64,000 bases of DNA from Vibrio ostreae (GTDB taxonomy: Bacteria > Pseudomonadota > Gammaproteobacteria > Enterobacterales > Vibrionaceae). Shown here piece by piece: positions 27,728 to 35,345 of the stretch (position 1 is the stretch's first letter; every line of letters starts with the position of its first letter). The position numbers and the translations under genes were made by a program. The stretch spans positions 868,001 through 932,000 of the forward strand of contig NZ_CP076642.1 of assembly GCF_019226825.1 (NCBI RefSeq), in the 5' to 3' direction. The notes below the pieces were generated by a model, which saw nothing but the letters and a program-made list of their open reading frames with translations, was not told the origin of the DNA and searched no databases.

Positions 27728-28648
27728 ATGCAGACTCAAACGAACACCGCTCTGGGTGTCACTCTCAACGTTATCGCATCAGGCTTCTTTGCCCTGATGT
27801 TTGCTTATACTGCTCTGCTGAAAGACGTCGAGGGCACGGAAATTTATGGCTGGCGTATTGTGTTAACCCTGCCTCTGCTGACTCTGTTTATTGTTATGCG
27901 CGGTTACTGGCCGCAAGTGACTACCATATTGCGCCGCATCATCAATGAGCGTTATTTCTGGGCAACGCGCATGCTGTCATCATTTCTGGTCGGGCTACAG
28001 TTATGGTTATTCATGTGGGCTCCGGTGAACGGCTACGGCCTGGCTGTCTCACTCGGCTACTTTATGATGCCGATTACCATGGTTGTGGTCGGCAGGTTTG
28101 CGTTCAACGACAAAATGTCACGCTTACAGCAACTGGCATGCGGCTTCGCAGTCATAGGGGTTCTGAATCAACTGATTATTTCTCAAACCTTGGCCTGGCC
28201 TACGCTGGCAATTTGCCTGTGCTACCCAGTCTATTTCTGGCTGCGGCTGAAAACCGATACTAACAGTATCGGCGGAGTCTGGTTTGATATGCTGCTGAGC
28301 GTACCATTCAGCCTGTATTGTCTGATACACAGCGGGGATGTACTTTCAACCTTGACCACCAGCTACCAACTGCTGTGGCTGGTATTCGGGCTTGGGATTA
28401 TCAGCGCTATGGCGCTGGCGTTTCAATCCCTTTCCGCGCCTCATCTCAATCTCAGCTTATTTGGTTTATTGATTTACGTTGAACCCGTTATGCTGCTATT
28501 CGTGGCGCTGTTACTGGGTGAATCCATCAGCCCTAAAGAATGGCCGACCTACATCGCAATCTGGCTGGCGGTTATGGCGTTAGTCATCGAAGGAATTCGC
28601 GGGCTAAAAAACACGCGCACCCAACTCAAAATAAGCCGTCATTCGTAA
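27728..28648 (+). CDS. RarD-like EamA-family transporter
   Basis: A 306-residue inner-membrane protein with ten predicted helices in two EamA repeats. The layout (LGVTLNVIASGFFALMFAYTALLKDVEGTEIYGWRI at the start, WAPVNGYGLAVSLGYFMMPITMVVVG in helix 3-4, YVEPVMLLFVALLLGE near the end) is that of the RarD subgroup. Substrate unknown; relatives export amino acids or metabolites. It is divergent from the Lrp-like regulator, which suggests an amino-acid-linked substrate. No terminator, but a GGGACAGAC repeat block follows 28 bp after the stop. Confidence 0.87.
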   Translation: MQTQTNTALGVTLNVIASGFFALMFAYTALLKDVEGTEIYGWRIVLTLPLLTLFIVMRGYWPQVTTILRRIINERYFWATRMLSSFLVGLQLWLFMWAPVNGYGLAVSLGYFMMPITMVVVGRFAFNDKMSRLQQLACGFAVIGVLNQLIISQTLAWPTLAICLCYPVYFWLRLKTDTNSIGGVWFDMLLSVPFSLYCLIHSGDVLSTLTTSYQLLWLVFGLGIISAMALAFQSLSAPHLNLSLFGLLIYVEPVMLLFVALLLGESISPKEWPTYIAIWLAVMALVIEGIRGLKNTRTQLKISRHS

Positions 28649-28675
28649 CCCATAGCATTTGCCCCCCGGACAACC

Positions 28676-28850
28676 GGGACAGACACCCACCATCCACAGA
28701 CAAACGGGACACACGCCCAGTCGAGTGGTGTTCTGGTGGCAGAAGCACGAACTGCCATCGTGTGGCATGACCGGCCGCGCCCAGGTCTATGTTGAACATG
28801 AACGTCTGTCCCTAAAACGATGTCTGCCCCAAAACAACGGCGTCTGTCCC
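28676..28850. repeat. REP-like block with inverted GGGACAGAC copies
   Basis: GGGACAGAC at 28676-28684 and the variant GGGACACAC at 28706-28714 are followed by inverted copies GTCTGTCCC at 28804-28812 and 28842-28850, with the variant GTCTGCCCC at 28822-28830 between them. A TGGCAG / CTGCCA stem lies in the middle (28737-28757). The block fills the gap between two convergent exporter genes, a typical place for bacterial interspersed palindromes. Confidence 0.6.
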
Positions 28851-28924
28851 CAACACCATTCCGCCCAACAAGGTACCGAGCGATCGGCTGAAAATCCGCA
28901 CTGATTTCACCGCTTAATCTGGCA

Positions 28925-29827
28925 CTATAATGCCGTGGGACGCAGGCGCTCTGATTGCGCCGCGCGGGAGACTGCCCGCTGCGGGTAGAGAACCAATATG
29001 ATACCGCTCAGAAACGCACTGCACGCGACCCACTGTGCAGCCGACAGCTGTTCACCGTAAATAAGATACCCACTCAGCAACGCAAATACAGTCACCATGA
29101 GTGTCATGGGTGCCAATTGACTCATTGGATATTTAAGGACCATTTTGTTCCATACCCAATAGCCAAATAAGGTGGTCGGGTACGCCTGGAACAGAACCGA
29201 TATCCAGGCATTGATACTCCAATGCTGATAGGTTGCGACAACGCCGTCCCAGCCATTGAATGCCACACTCAGTACAATTAAAGGCACAGGAGCAAACAAC
29301 ATCCCCCAGATATTAAAAGCAAATGCCTGACGGGTACCTGACTGGCGCACAATCACTCCTGCCAAAGGCCAGCACACCGCCGAGATCATGATGAACATCA
29401 CCCCGCTCCAGGTCACGTTTCCGTTGGTGTAAATAATTGACACCACAAGCCCGGCTAAGGCCAGCAAAATACCCGCAGCCATGCGGCGCGATATCACCTC
29501 TTTGTACACCAAGACCCCGACCAGGACAGTCGTCAAAACGTCCGTCTGCAGCAGTACTGATGCCATACCCGACGATAAACCAAATGTGATGGCGCAAGAC
29601 GCCATACCCCAAATCCCGGTGCCAAACACTAAACCGTAACTCACCAAATAACGCCAACCAACATTCGGCCGCCGGATGAAAAAGATGATTGGAAACGTGG
29701 CACAAACGAAACGCGCTGCAGCGATGAGCAGCGGGTCTAGTGCGCTGACGCCAAGTTTAATCATAGAAAAGTTGAAGCCCCAAATGGCCATTACACTCAT
29801 GATGAGCAGTAAATCTCGTCCCTGCAT
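28925..29827 (-). CDS. EamA-family exporter (O-acetylserine/cysteine exporter-like)
   Basis: A 300-residue, ten-helix drug/metabolite transporter with two EamA repeats. The opening (MSVMAIWGFNFSMIKLGVSALDPLLIAAARF), GLSSGMASVLLQTDVLTTVLVGVLVYKE and the C-terminal YPMSQLAPMTLMVTVFALLSGYLIYGE closely recall the EamA/YdeD cysteine-metabolite exporter. The exact substrate cannot be proven by sequence. It is divergent from a MocR-type regulator that probably controls it. Confidence 0.85.
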   Translation of the reverse strand: MQGRDLLLIMSVMAIWGFNFSMIKLGVSALDPLLIAAARFVCATFPIIFFIRRPNVGWRYLVSYGLVFGTGIWGMASCAITFGLSSGMASVLLQTDVLTTVLVGVLVYKEVISRRMAAGILLALAGLVVSIIYTNGNVTWSGVMFIMISAVCWPLAGVIVRQSGTRQAFAFNIWGMLFAPVPLIVLSVAFNGWDGVVATYQHWSINAWISVLFQAYPTTLFGYWVWNKMVLKYPMSQLAPMTLMVTVFALLSGYLIYGEQLSAAQWVACSAFLSGIILVLYPQRAVSRAAQSERLRPTAL

Positions 29828-29881
29828 GGTTATCTTTCCGCATTGTTTGCCTGGGTTTCAGTGTCGCTTGCCAGATAAAAG

Positions 29882-29919
29882 CAGTACAGATACAATTTTT
29901 GTAATTTTAACCAGTACAG
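29882..29919 (+). promoter_or_regulatory. Direct repeats and dyad, candidate MocR operator
   Basis: CAGTACAG occurs twice in direct orientation (29882-29889 and 29912-29919), 30 bp apart or about three helical turns. A dyad TACAA / TTGTA (29891-29895 with 29899-29903) lies between the copies. MocR proteins such as GabR and PdxR bind direct repeats of this kind between themselves and a divergent target. Confidence 0.5.
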
Positions 29920-29935
29920 TGGAGATGGTCACCGC

Positions 29936-31309
29936 ATGAGCCGATACAAACAGCTGGCCACCAGATTCATTCAGGACATCGAGGCCGGAAAACTTAATCC
30001 GGGCGACCGCATGCTGTCTTTGCGCCAGTTTGCCAGACAACACAGCGTCAGTATTTCCACTGCCGTCAGTTGCTACGCAGAACTTGAGTCGCAAGGTTGG
30101 CTGATCGCTCGTCCTCAATCAGGCTTTTTTATCACGCGACACACCCACCGTACCCTGCCACCTGACTGGCAGCCTTTTAGCAGTCAACCCATCACCCCAA
30201 CAGTGAGCAGACAGCGTACGCTCTCTCCCTGTGGCCCGCTAGGCACATCGCGCTTGCAATTAGATTCTCAGACACAGCGAGCTTTAGAGCGTAGCTTGCG
30301 GCGCGCGATAAAACGAGCGGCGGAACAGATCACCTTTTACCCCGAACCTCAGGGCGAATCCGCTTTACGCATAGCACTGGCTGAGCACTTTACCCTTAGC
30401 GGATTTCCACTCAGCGAGCACGAGCTGGTGATTACCCACGGCTGTATGGATGCGGTCAGCCACGCGCTGCAAATATGCACCCGTCCCGGCGATACCGTTG
30501 CGGTGAGCTCACCTTGCTACAATGGATTACTGGATTTGCTCGCCCAGTTGTCTCTGCGCGTACTTGAAATTCCTTCGCTGCCCGATGGAATTGATTTAGA
30601 CCAGTTTGAAGCCAAACTGCAACAGCACGAAGTGCAAGCCGGCTTGTTCTGCACGACCCATATGAATCCGCAAGGAATTACGCTCTCCAATGTCCAGAAA
30701 CAGAGACTGGCACAGTTGGCGAATCAGTATCAGGTACCTGTCATTGAGGATGATGTTTATTTTGAACTACCGCATGCCAGCCAGGCGTCACTGCCAGCCT
30801 GTTACCATGACGACGGAGGGTACATGCTGTGGTGCGGCTCGGTCTCAAAAACTTTGTCACCCAGTTACCGGCTCGGCTGGTGCCGCCCCGGGCGCTTTTT
30901 CCCAGCGTACAACCGCCGAGCGCTTGGCGTTCCAACCCTGATTCAGTATGCTCTGGCAGATTTTATCGCCAGCGGCGCTTACGCAACTCATCTCAAGCGG
31001 GCGCGCCAGCAACTTAACCAGCACAAAATAAGCTATCAAAATTATTTGAGCCAGCATCTGCCATCAGACAGTCGAATGACCCAACCCGATGGAGGCTTAG
31101 TGCTGTGGATTCAGATCCCTGGCCTGAACACGGAAGCCCTGGGCCAGGCCGCGGAACAAGCGGGGCTGGATATCCGCATCGGCCCTTGGTTTACCGAATC
31201 GGACCGCTATCGAGACTGCCTGCGCATTAATATCGGCTTTGCGCTCGATGAGTATATTAAACAAGAGCTACAACAGCTAATAAACCTTATCGAATACCAT
31301 ATAGAATAA
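29936..31309 (+). CDS. MocR-type regulator (GntR helix-turn-helix fused to PLP aminotransferase fold)
   Basis: A 457-residue regulator. Residues 1-75 are a GntR winged helix (YKQLATRFIQDIEAGKLNPGDRMLSLRQFARQHSVSISTAVSCYAELESQGWL). The remainder is a fold-type I aminotransferase-like domain, with the PLP lysine in WCGSVSKTLSPSYRLGW and the pyrimidine-stacking and phosphate positions preserved (THGCMDAVSHAL, VIEDDVYFEL). Such proteins sense amino acids or vitamers through a PLP aldimine. It is divergent from an EamA exporter across 108 bp containing direct repeats. Confidence 0.93.
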   Translation: MSRYKQLATRFIQDIEAGKLNPGDRMLSLRQFARQHSVSISTAVSCYAELESQGWLIARPQSGFFITRHTHRTLPPDWQPFSSQPITPTVSRQRTLSPCGPLGTSRLQLDSQTQRALERSLRRAIKRAAEQITFYPEPQGESALRIALAEHFTLSGFPLSEHELVITHGCMDAVSHALQICTRPGDTVAVSSPCYNGLLDLLAQLSLRVLEIPSLPDGIDLDQFEAKLQQHEVQAGLFCTTHMNPQGITLSNVQKQRLAQLANQYQVPVIEDDVYFELPHASQASLPACYHDDGGYMLWCGSVSKTLSPSYRLGWCRPGRFFPAYNRRALGVPTLIQYALADFIASGAYATHLKRARQQLNQHKISYQNYLSQHLPSDSRMTQPDGGLVLWIQIPGLNTEALGQAAEQAGLDIRIGPWFTESDRYRDCLRINIGFALDEYIKQELQQLINLIEYHIE

Positions 31310-31393
31310 ACCTTATTTATCAGTAAATTAACAATACACGTCCTGTTTTGCCTCTATATTATTGTGCGACAGGAACACAACTCGCCCTCCGGA

Positions 31394-31416
31394 ATTGCTG
31401 AAGTTGATTCAGCAAT
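31394..31416. promoter_or_regulatory. 9-bp inverted repeat upstream of DUF4432 gene
   Basis: ATTGCTGAA (31394-31402) and TTCAGCAAT (31408-31416) are perfect complements with a 5-bp spacer. It lies 85 bp after the MocR gene and 145 bp before the DUF4432 gene. No T-run follows, so it is more likely an operator than a terminator; it shares GCTGAA / TTCAG half-sites with the box at 31511. Confidence 0.45.
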
Positions 31417-31510
31417 CAAAATTTAGCTTCACTTCGCGTATCACTGCCAGCAAGATCACATTGCTATCAGTTGCACATTGCCGCTTCCCCTTTATCAGGC
31501 GTATGTTTTT

Positions 31511-31526
31511 GCTGAATCGATTCAGT
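31511..31526. promoter_or_regulatory. Cra (FruR)-like operator
   Basis: GCTGAATCGATTCAGT contains a 14-bp perfect palindrome with a central CG. As I recall it, the gamma-proteobacterial Cra/FruR consensus is GCTGAATCGATTCAGC, so 15 of 16 match. It lies 35 bp before the DUF4432 start, about where a repressor would block transcription. Other LacI-family proteins with similar sites are not excluded. Confidence 0.55.
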
Positions 31527-31560
31527 TATTAAAAATAACAACAAAAGATAAGGAAAGAAC

Positions 31561-32790
31561 ATGAAAATCAAAACTTCGTACGCTGCCATCCTGCTCAGTT
31601 TAGCCGCAATGAATACTCAGGCCGTTGAGTTTGTGCTAACCAATTCTGCCAGCGGTGAAGATGTCGGCAACTGGCAAGTCAGCAACCAATCGTTAGGTTT
31701 ATCGGCTAACACGCCTTTCTCAGTAGAAAAACGCCGCCTGCATGGCGGAAAGCAGCTGGGGGTGGACGTACTCATCGTTAATAATGGTGAACTGACGATC
31801 ACTCTTGTTCCAACCCGCGGCATGGGGATACTCAAGGTCGAACGGGATGGCAAACGTATTCTGGGCTGGGACTCCCCGGTCAAAGAAGTGGTTAACCCGG
31901 CCTTTATCGATTTGGAAAGCCGCAACGGTCTGGGATGGCTGGACGGATTTAATGAAATGCTGGTGCGCTGTGGTTATGAATGGACCGGACACCCTGGCGT
32001 GGATGACAACGGACAACTGCTGAGCCTGCATGGTCGCGTGCAGAATACACCGGCTTCCAGCGTCAAAGTAACTATTGATGACGCTGCGCCGCACAAAATA
32101 ACGATTGAAGGCGAAGTCTCTGAACGTACCTTCAAAAAAGCCGAGTTGGTTACCCTGACCAAACTCGAGGTGACTCCGGGCTCTAACCGCTTTTCCTTGC
32201 ATGACACCCTGACCAACCAAGCAGACTATGACGATGAATACCAGATCATCTACCACTCCAACTTTGGCCGCCCCATCCTGGAACAGGGTGCGAAAGTGAT
32301 CGCCGCAGCGAGTGAAATTTCTCCCTTCAATGACTACGCCAAGGCTGGCCTGAAAGAGTGGCAAACCTACCTCGGCCCGACAAAAAACTTTGATGAGATG
32401 GTATTTAACCTCAAACCAATCGGTGATGCGGACGGCAACAGCCTGGCGGTTTTACACAACAAGAACGGCTCTAGCGGTGTTGCGCTGGGCTACAACGTCA
32501 CTCAGTTACCGGTGCTGACATTATGGAAAAACACCGACACCGAACAACAGGGCTATGTGACGGGCATTGAGCCGGGCACAAGCTATGCCTATAACACCAA
32601 GTACCAGCGCCCGCTCGGGCTGGTCCCGACCATCAAGGCTGGCGAAAGCAAACACTTTGATGTCACATACACTGTGCTGCGCAATAACAAAGAAGTCTCT
32701 CAGGCGGTGAACAAAGTCAAGGAAATTCAGGGACAGACGCCACTCAAACAGCTTACGCAACCACTGGTTGATTTAAGCAAAGCAGACTAA
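31561..32790 (+). CDS. Exported DUF4432 (aldose-1-epimerase-like) protein
   Basis: A 409-residue protein with a signal peptide (MKIKTSYAAILLSLAAMNTQA) and then a galactose-mutarotase-like beta-sandwich of the DUF4432 group: VPTRGMGILKVERDGKRILGWDSPV, GLGWLDGFNEMLVRCGYEWTGHPG, LLSLHGRVQNTPAS and YHSNFGRPILEQGAKV carry the conserved Arg, Asp, His and Glu positions. It probably binds or epimerises a sugar in the periplasm; the substrate is unknown. Most family members I know of are cytosolic, so export is notable. A Cra-like box in the promoter links it to carbon status. A strong hairpin follows. Confidence 0.82.
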   Translation: MKIKTSYAAILLSLAAMNTQAVEFVLTNSASGEDVGNWQVSNQSLGLSANTPFSVEKRRLHGGKQLGVDVLIVNNGELTITLVPTRGMGILKVERDGKRILGWDSPVKEVVNPAFIDLESRNGLGWLDGFNEMLVRCGYEWTGHPGVDDNGQLLSLHGRVQNTPASSVKVTIDDAAPHKITIEGEVSERTFKKAELVTLTKLEVTPGSNRFSLHDTLTNQADYDDEYQIIYHSNFGRPILEQGAKVIAAASEISPFNDYAKAGLKEWQTYLGPTKNFDEMVFNLKPIGDADGNSLAVLHNKNGSSGVALGYNVTQLPVLTLWKNTDTEQQGYVTGIEPGTSYAYNTKYQRPLGLVPTIKAGESKHFDVTYTVLRNNKEVSQAVNKVKEIQGQTPLKQLTQPLVDLSKAD

Positions 32791-32794
32791 TAGA

Positions 32795-32830
32795 ACAACC
32801 GGCAGGGTTAATATTCGCCCTGCCGGTTGT
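32795..32830 (+). terminator. Stem-loop after DUF4432 gene
   Basis: Perfect 13-bp stem ACAACCGGCAGGG / CCCTGCCGGTTGT (32795-32807 with 32818-32830) with a 10-nt loop, 4 bp after the stop. The downstream sequence is C-rich rather than T-rich, so it may act mainly as an mRNA 3' stabiliser or a weak terminator. Confidence 0.55.
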
Positions 32831-32852
32831 CCTCCCTCCCCCAATTGTATGT

Positions 32853-32934
32853 GGGACAGATGTTTTTAACTGGGACAGACGCTGATTTTTAAGTGGAAAG
32901 ACACCGTAATCAAGACCAATAGAGCTGGACAGAC
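32853..32934 (+). repeat. GGGACAGAC repeats upstream of the RAYT gene
   Basis: Direct copies GGGACAGAT (32853-32861), GGGACAGAC (32872-32880), the degenerate GGAAAGAC (about 32895) and TGGACAGAC (32926-32934), spaced about 19-31 bp, in the 292-bp gap before the transposase. All point towards the gene. Confidence 0.65.
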
Positions 32935-33082
32935 GCTCTGCCCTAACACTGCATTTCTCATACTTGAACCACAGCCAAATTGCACGACTCTCCAAGCTGA
33001 CCCGCAGTTCTTTTATCTCCGGTTGCGAAAACTCTGATTGGATCCACAATCTGTCCATGCCTGTACAAAAGAGTCGACCATC

Positions 33083-34042
33083 ATGACCACAGCCCGTGCC
33101 AAACTTATTTGTCCGCAAATAACGCCCTATTATCATTGCGTGTCACGCTGTGTCCGACGTTCATTCTTATGCGGCCAGGATCACGTCTCTGGTCGTTCCT
33201 ACGAGCATCGCCGCCAATGGGTCGAAGACAAAATCCTTCATCTCGCAGCTATCTACTGCATCGATATCTGCGCCTATGCTGTAATGAGCAACCACTACCA
33301 CTTGGTGGTGCGTATTGACCACGAGTCTGCGTTAGCATTATCCCCGGCTGAAGTCATCGAACGCTGGAGTATCGATCACCACTTACCGGCAATCATACAG
33401 CGATTTAAATCCGCTCAGACAACCCAGCCAGAAAATGATAAGTGCATGAAAATCATAGAGACATGGCGGGAAAGATTGTCTTCTCTCAGTTGGTTTATGA
33501 AAGAACTCAATTTTGATATCGCTCTTCAAGCGAACAAAGAAGACGAATGTACCGGACATTTTTGGGAAGGGCGGTTCAAGTCCCAGGCGCTACTGGATGA
33601 AAAGGCACTCCTGGCAGCAATGGCTTACGTTGACCTGAACCCGGTACGAGCCAAAGAAGCATCAACGCCGGAAAAATCCAGATACACTTCACTCAAACTG
33701 AGACTGAGTAAAGCGGCAAAAGGTCTAACTCAATCGCCGCCATTACTTAATTTTGTTGGCTTTAATGGCTCTTTGCAAACCAAAGGCCTTCCTTTTTCCT
33801 TCCAAGATTATCTGCATCTGGTGGATTGGCTAGGCAGACACATTAAGCCGGATAAGGCCGGGCATATCTCTTCTGCACAACCGGATATCCTCACCCGTTT
33901 GGCGTTGTCAGCACATGATTGTCTCTATCTTTGCACCCAACTCGAAGCGAAACCACGCTTGTGGATAGGTGGCGCACAAAAATTACTGAGTGCCAAAAAC
34001 CGGTTAAATCGCCGCCGCATGGTAGGCCTGGTGATCTCTTAA
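33083..34042 (+). CDS. REP-associated tyrosine transposase (RAYT, Y1_Tnp/IS200-like)
   Basis: A 319-residue HUH-family nuclease. The metal-binding motif is NHYHLVV (His71 and His73) and the nucleophile lies in YVDLNPVRA (Tyr182), about 110 residues on, with the typical GHFWEGRFKSQ between them. The C-terminal 100 residues are basic and may bind DNA. Members cut and join single-stranded DNA at REP palindromes and are usually domesticated single-copy genes rather than active insertion sequences. ATG 33083 is preferred; the frame extends to 33038. Copies of GGGACAGAC lie just upstream and inverted copies downstream, which fits the REP-RAYT relationship. Alternative: a degenerate IS200/IS605 relative. 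Confidence 0.88.
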   Translation: MTTARAKLICPQITPYYHCVSRCVRRSFLCGQDHVSGRSYEHRRQWVEDKILHLAAIYCIDICAYAVMSNHYHLVVRIDHESALALSPAEVIERWSIDHHLPAIIQRFKSAQTTQPENDKCMKIIETWRERLSSLSWFMKELNFDIALQANKEDECTGHFWEGRFKSQALLDEKALLAAMAYVDLNPVRAKEASTPEKSRYTSLKLRLSKAAKGLTQSPPLLNFVGFNGSLQTKGLPFSFQDYLHLVDWLGRHIKPDKAGHISSAQPDILTRLALSAHDCLYLCTQLEAKPRLWIGGAQKLLSAKNRLNRRRMVGLVIS

Positions 34043-34195
34043 CCCCAATAACGTCCGCTCTCTCGCCTACAATACTCACTATTTTGATCTCCGCTAAACA
34101 TATCACTCGCTCTAGTGGCTACAGCACGGTTTCACAACAGCATTAATTCATATTAGCCACACAAGCCTGAGAATTAGCAAGCCATAATAAACATG

Positions 34196-34255
34196 CCTGT
34201 CCTTTACGTCACTTTACGTCATCTCAGCACACAAGCCTGCCGGTACGCCTGTCCC
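34196..34255 (-). repeat. Inverted copies of the repeat core downstream of the RAYT gene
   Basis: GCCTGTCC at about 34195-34202 and GCCTGTCCC at 34247-34255 are degenerate reverse complements of GGGACAGAC. With the upstream direct copies they flank the transposase gene. The rest of the 308-bp gap 34043-34350 is AT-rich with no gene that I can see. Confidence 0.45.
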
Positions 34256-34350
34256 AACAATAACCCCATCAGTGAGAACTTACTTGATAATTCAATGAAA
34301 TTAAGTAACTTGGCATTAAATATGAGTAGAAAGTCAGACGGAAAACATAG

Positions 34351-35145
34351 ATGGAACTGGATCTTTATGTGGTGGATGCATTCACCCAGCAGCAGTTTAG
34401 TGGCAATTCAGCCGCGGTTATACCGATTAACGAATGGCTGAGTGATGAACTCATGCTCTCTATCGCACAAGAAAACAACCTGTCCGAAACTGCATTTGTT
34501 AAACGTCTCGGACAAGATCACTACGCGATTCGCTGGTTCTCCCCGATTACGGAAATCGACTTTTGTGGGCACGCCACCCTAGCTTCAGCTTATGTGCTAT
34601 TTAACCATTTCAACACCGGGCACAAACTGACATTTGATACGCTTGCAGTGGGTACCCTGAATGTCACTCAGGCTGAAGATAAACTGATTTCGATGAGTTT
34701 TCCTAATCGAGCGCCTCACCCTATCAATCAAGTCCCAGCAGCGCTGCTCGAAGGACTTTCCATCAAACCGGATGAAATCTGGCTCAGCCCACAAGCCTAT
34801 TTTGCAATTTATCATGATGAAGCCTCAGTGCTTAACGTGCTGCGTAATAATGAGAATCTCAAACAACTGGCGCCGTTTGATGTTGTCGCCACTGCACTTT
34901 CGACCAACTATGATTTCATATCACGCTACTTTTGGCCGGCCAATGGCGGTGACGAGGATCCGGTAACAGGTTCAATTCACGCGGGTTTGGTACCATTCTG
35001 GTCGGAAAGACTCAATAAAACAGAATTGATCGCTTATCAGGCATCAGCACGCGGCGGCATTTTGCATTGCCGTTTAGAAGAAGAAAGAGTGATAGTGGCT
35101 GGGCATGCTGTTTTATATTTGCAGGGTAAGATAAACGTCAGCTAA
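34351..35145 (+). CDS. PhzF-family isomerase-like protein
   Basis: A 264-residue PhzF/YddE-type protein with the diaminopimelate-epimerase-like double fold. The start VVDAFTQQQFSGNSAAVIPI, the catalytic-acid segment ENNLSETAFV, the substrate site FSPITEIDFCGHATLASAYVLF and the second-lobe GDEDPVTGSIHAGLVPFW are all present. In PhzF the Glu acts as acid/base for isomerisation; most homologues outside phenazine clusters have unknown substrates. There are no phenazine genes here, so do not infer pigment synthesis. The ribosome site is weak. Confidence 0.9.
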   Translation: MELDLYVVDAFTQQQFSGNSAAVIPINEWLSDELMLSIAQENNLSETAFVKRLGQDHYAIRWFSPITEIDFCGHATLASAYVLFNHFNTGHKLTFDTLAVGTLNVTQAEDKLISMSFPNRAPHPINQVPAALLEGLSIKPDEIWLSPQAYFAIYHDEASVLNVLRNNENLKQLAPFDVVATALSTNYDFISRYFWPANGGDEDPVTGSIHAGLVPFWSERLNKTELIAYQASARGGILHCRLEEERVIVAGHAVLYLQGKINVS

Positions 35146-35317
35146 GCGTCTGTCCTGTTTACGTTTCTTTATATGCAAGTTGCAGGCTTAGATTAGGCGA
35201 ACGGTGCCTGTCCTCCTATAAAACAAGCCTGCCCCGAACGGGGCAGGCTTAATAACATCAGCGAACGGCAGCATGTACTGGCGCCTGTCCTTGTTAACGC
35301 TTGTCCTTGTTAACCCT
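35146..35317 (-). repeat. GTCTGTCC-type copies, a hairpin and a 16-bp tandem repeat
   Basis: Inverted-orientation cores GCGTCTGTCC (35146-35155) and GTGCCTGTCC (35204-35213) start at the PhzF stop. A 16-bp unit beginning TGTCCTTGTTAAC is repeated in tandem at 35286-35301 and 35302-35317 with one mismatch. The 16-bp tandem period equals that at 24785-24816. The array fills the gap between two convergent transcripts. Confidence 0.55.
35225..35250. terminator. Strong hairpin between convergent genes
   Basis: Perfect 11-bp stem AAGCCTGCCCC / GGGGCAGGCTT (35225-35235 with 35240-35250) with loop GAAC. On the minus strand it is followed by GTTTTAT, so it should end the dehydrogenase operon; on the plus strand there is little T-run. 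Confidence 0.7.
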
Positions 35318-35345
35318 GTTCGGCCGGAAGCACATTTACTTCAAG

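Noticed and set aside
28659..28904. An 81-codon frame between the two exporter genes
   Set aside because: It is read through the direct and inverted repeat block, so the open frame is a by-product of the repeats.
31362..31380. CRP-like site TTGTG / CACAA upstream of the DUF4432 gene
   Set aside because: The spacer is 9 bp instead of the 6 required between TGTGA and TCACA cores.
33083..34042. A complete IS200/IS605 insertion sequence
   Set aside because: No TnpB, no defined left and right ends and no target duplication were seen. The protein has the longer RAYT plan and lies among dispersed repeats.
34351..35145. Phenazine biosynthesis cluster suggested by PhzF
   Set aside because: No other phenazine genes are near. 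Single PhzF homologues are widespread and have other, mostly unknown, roles.
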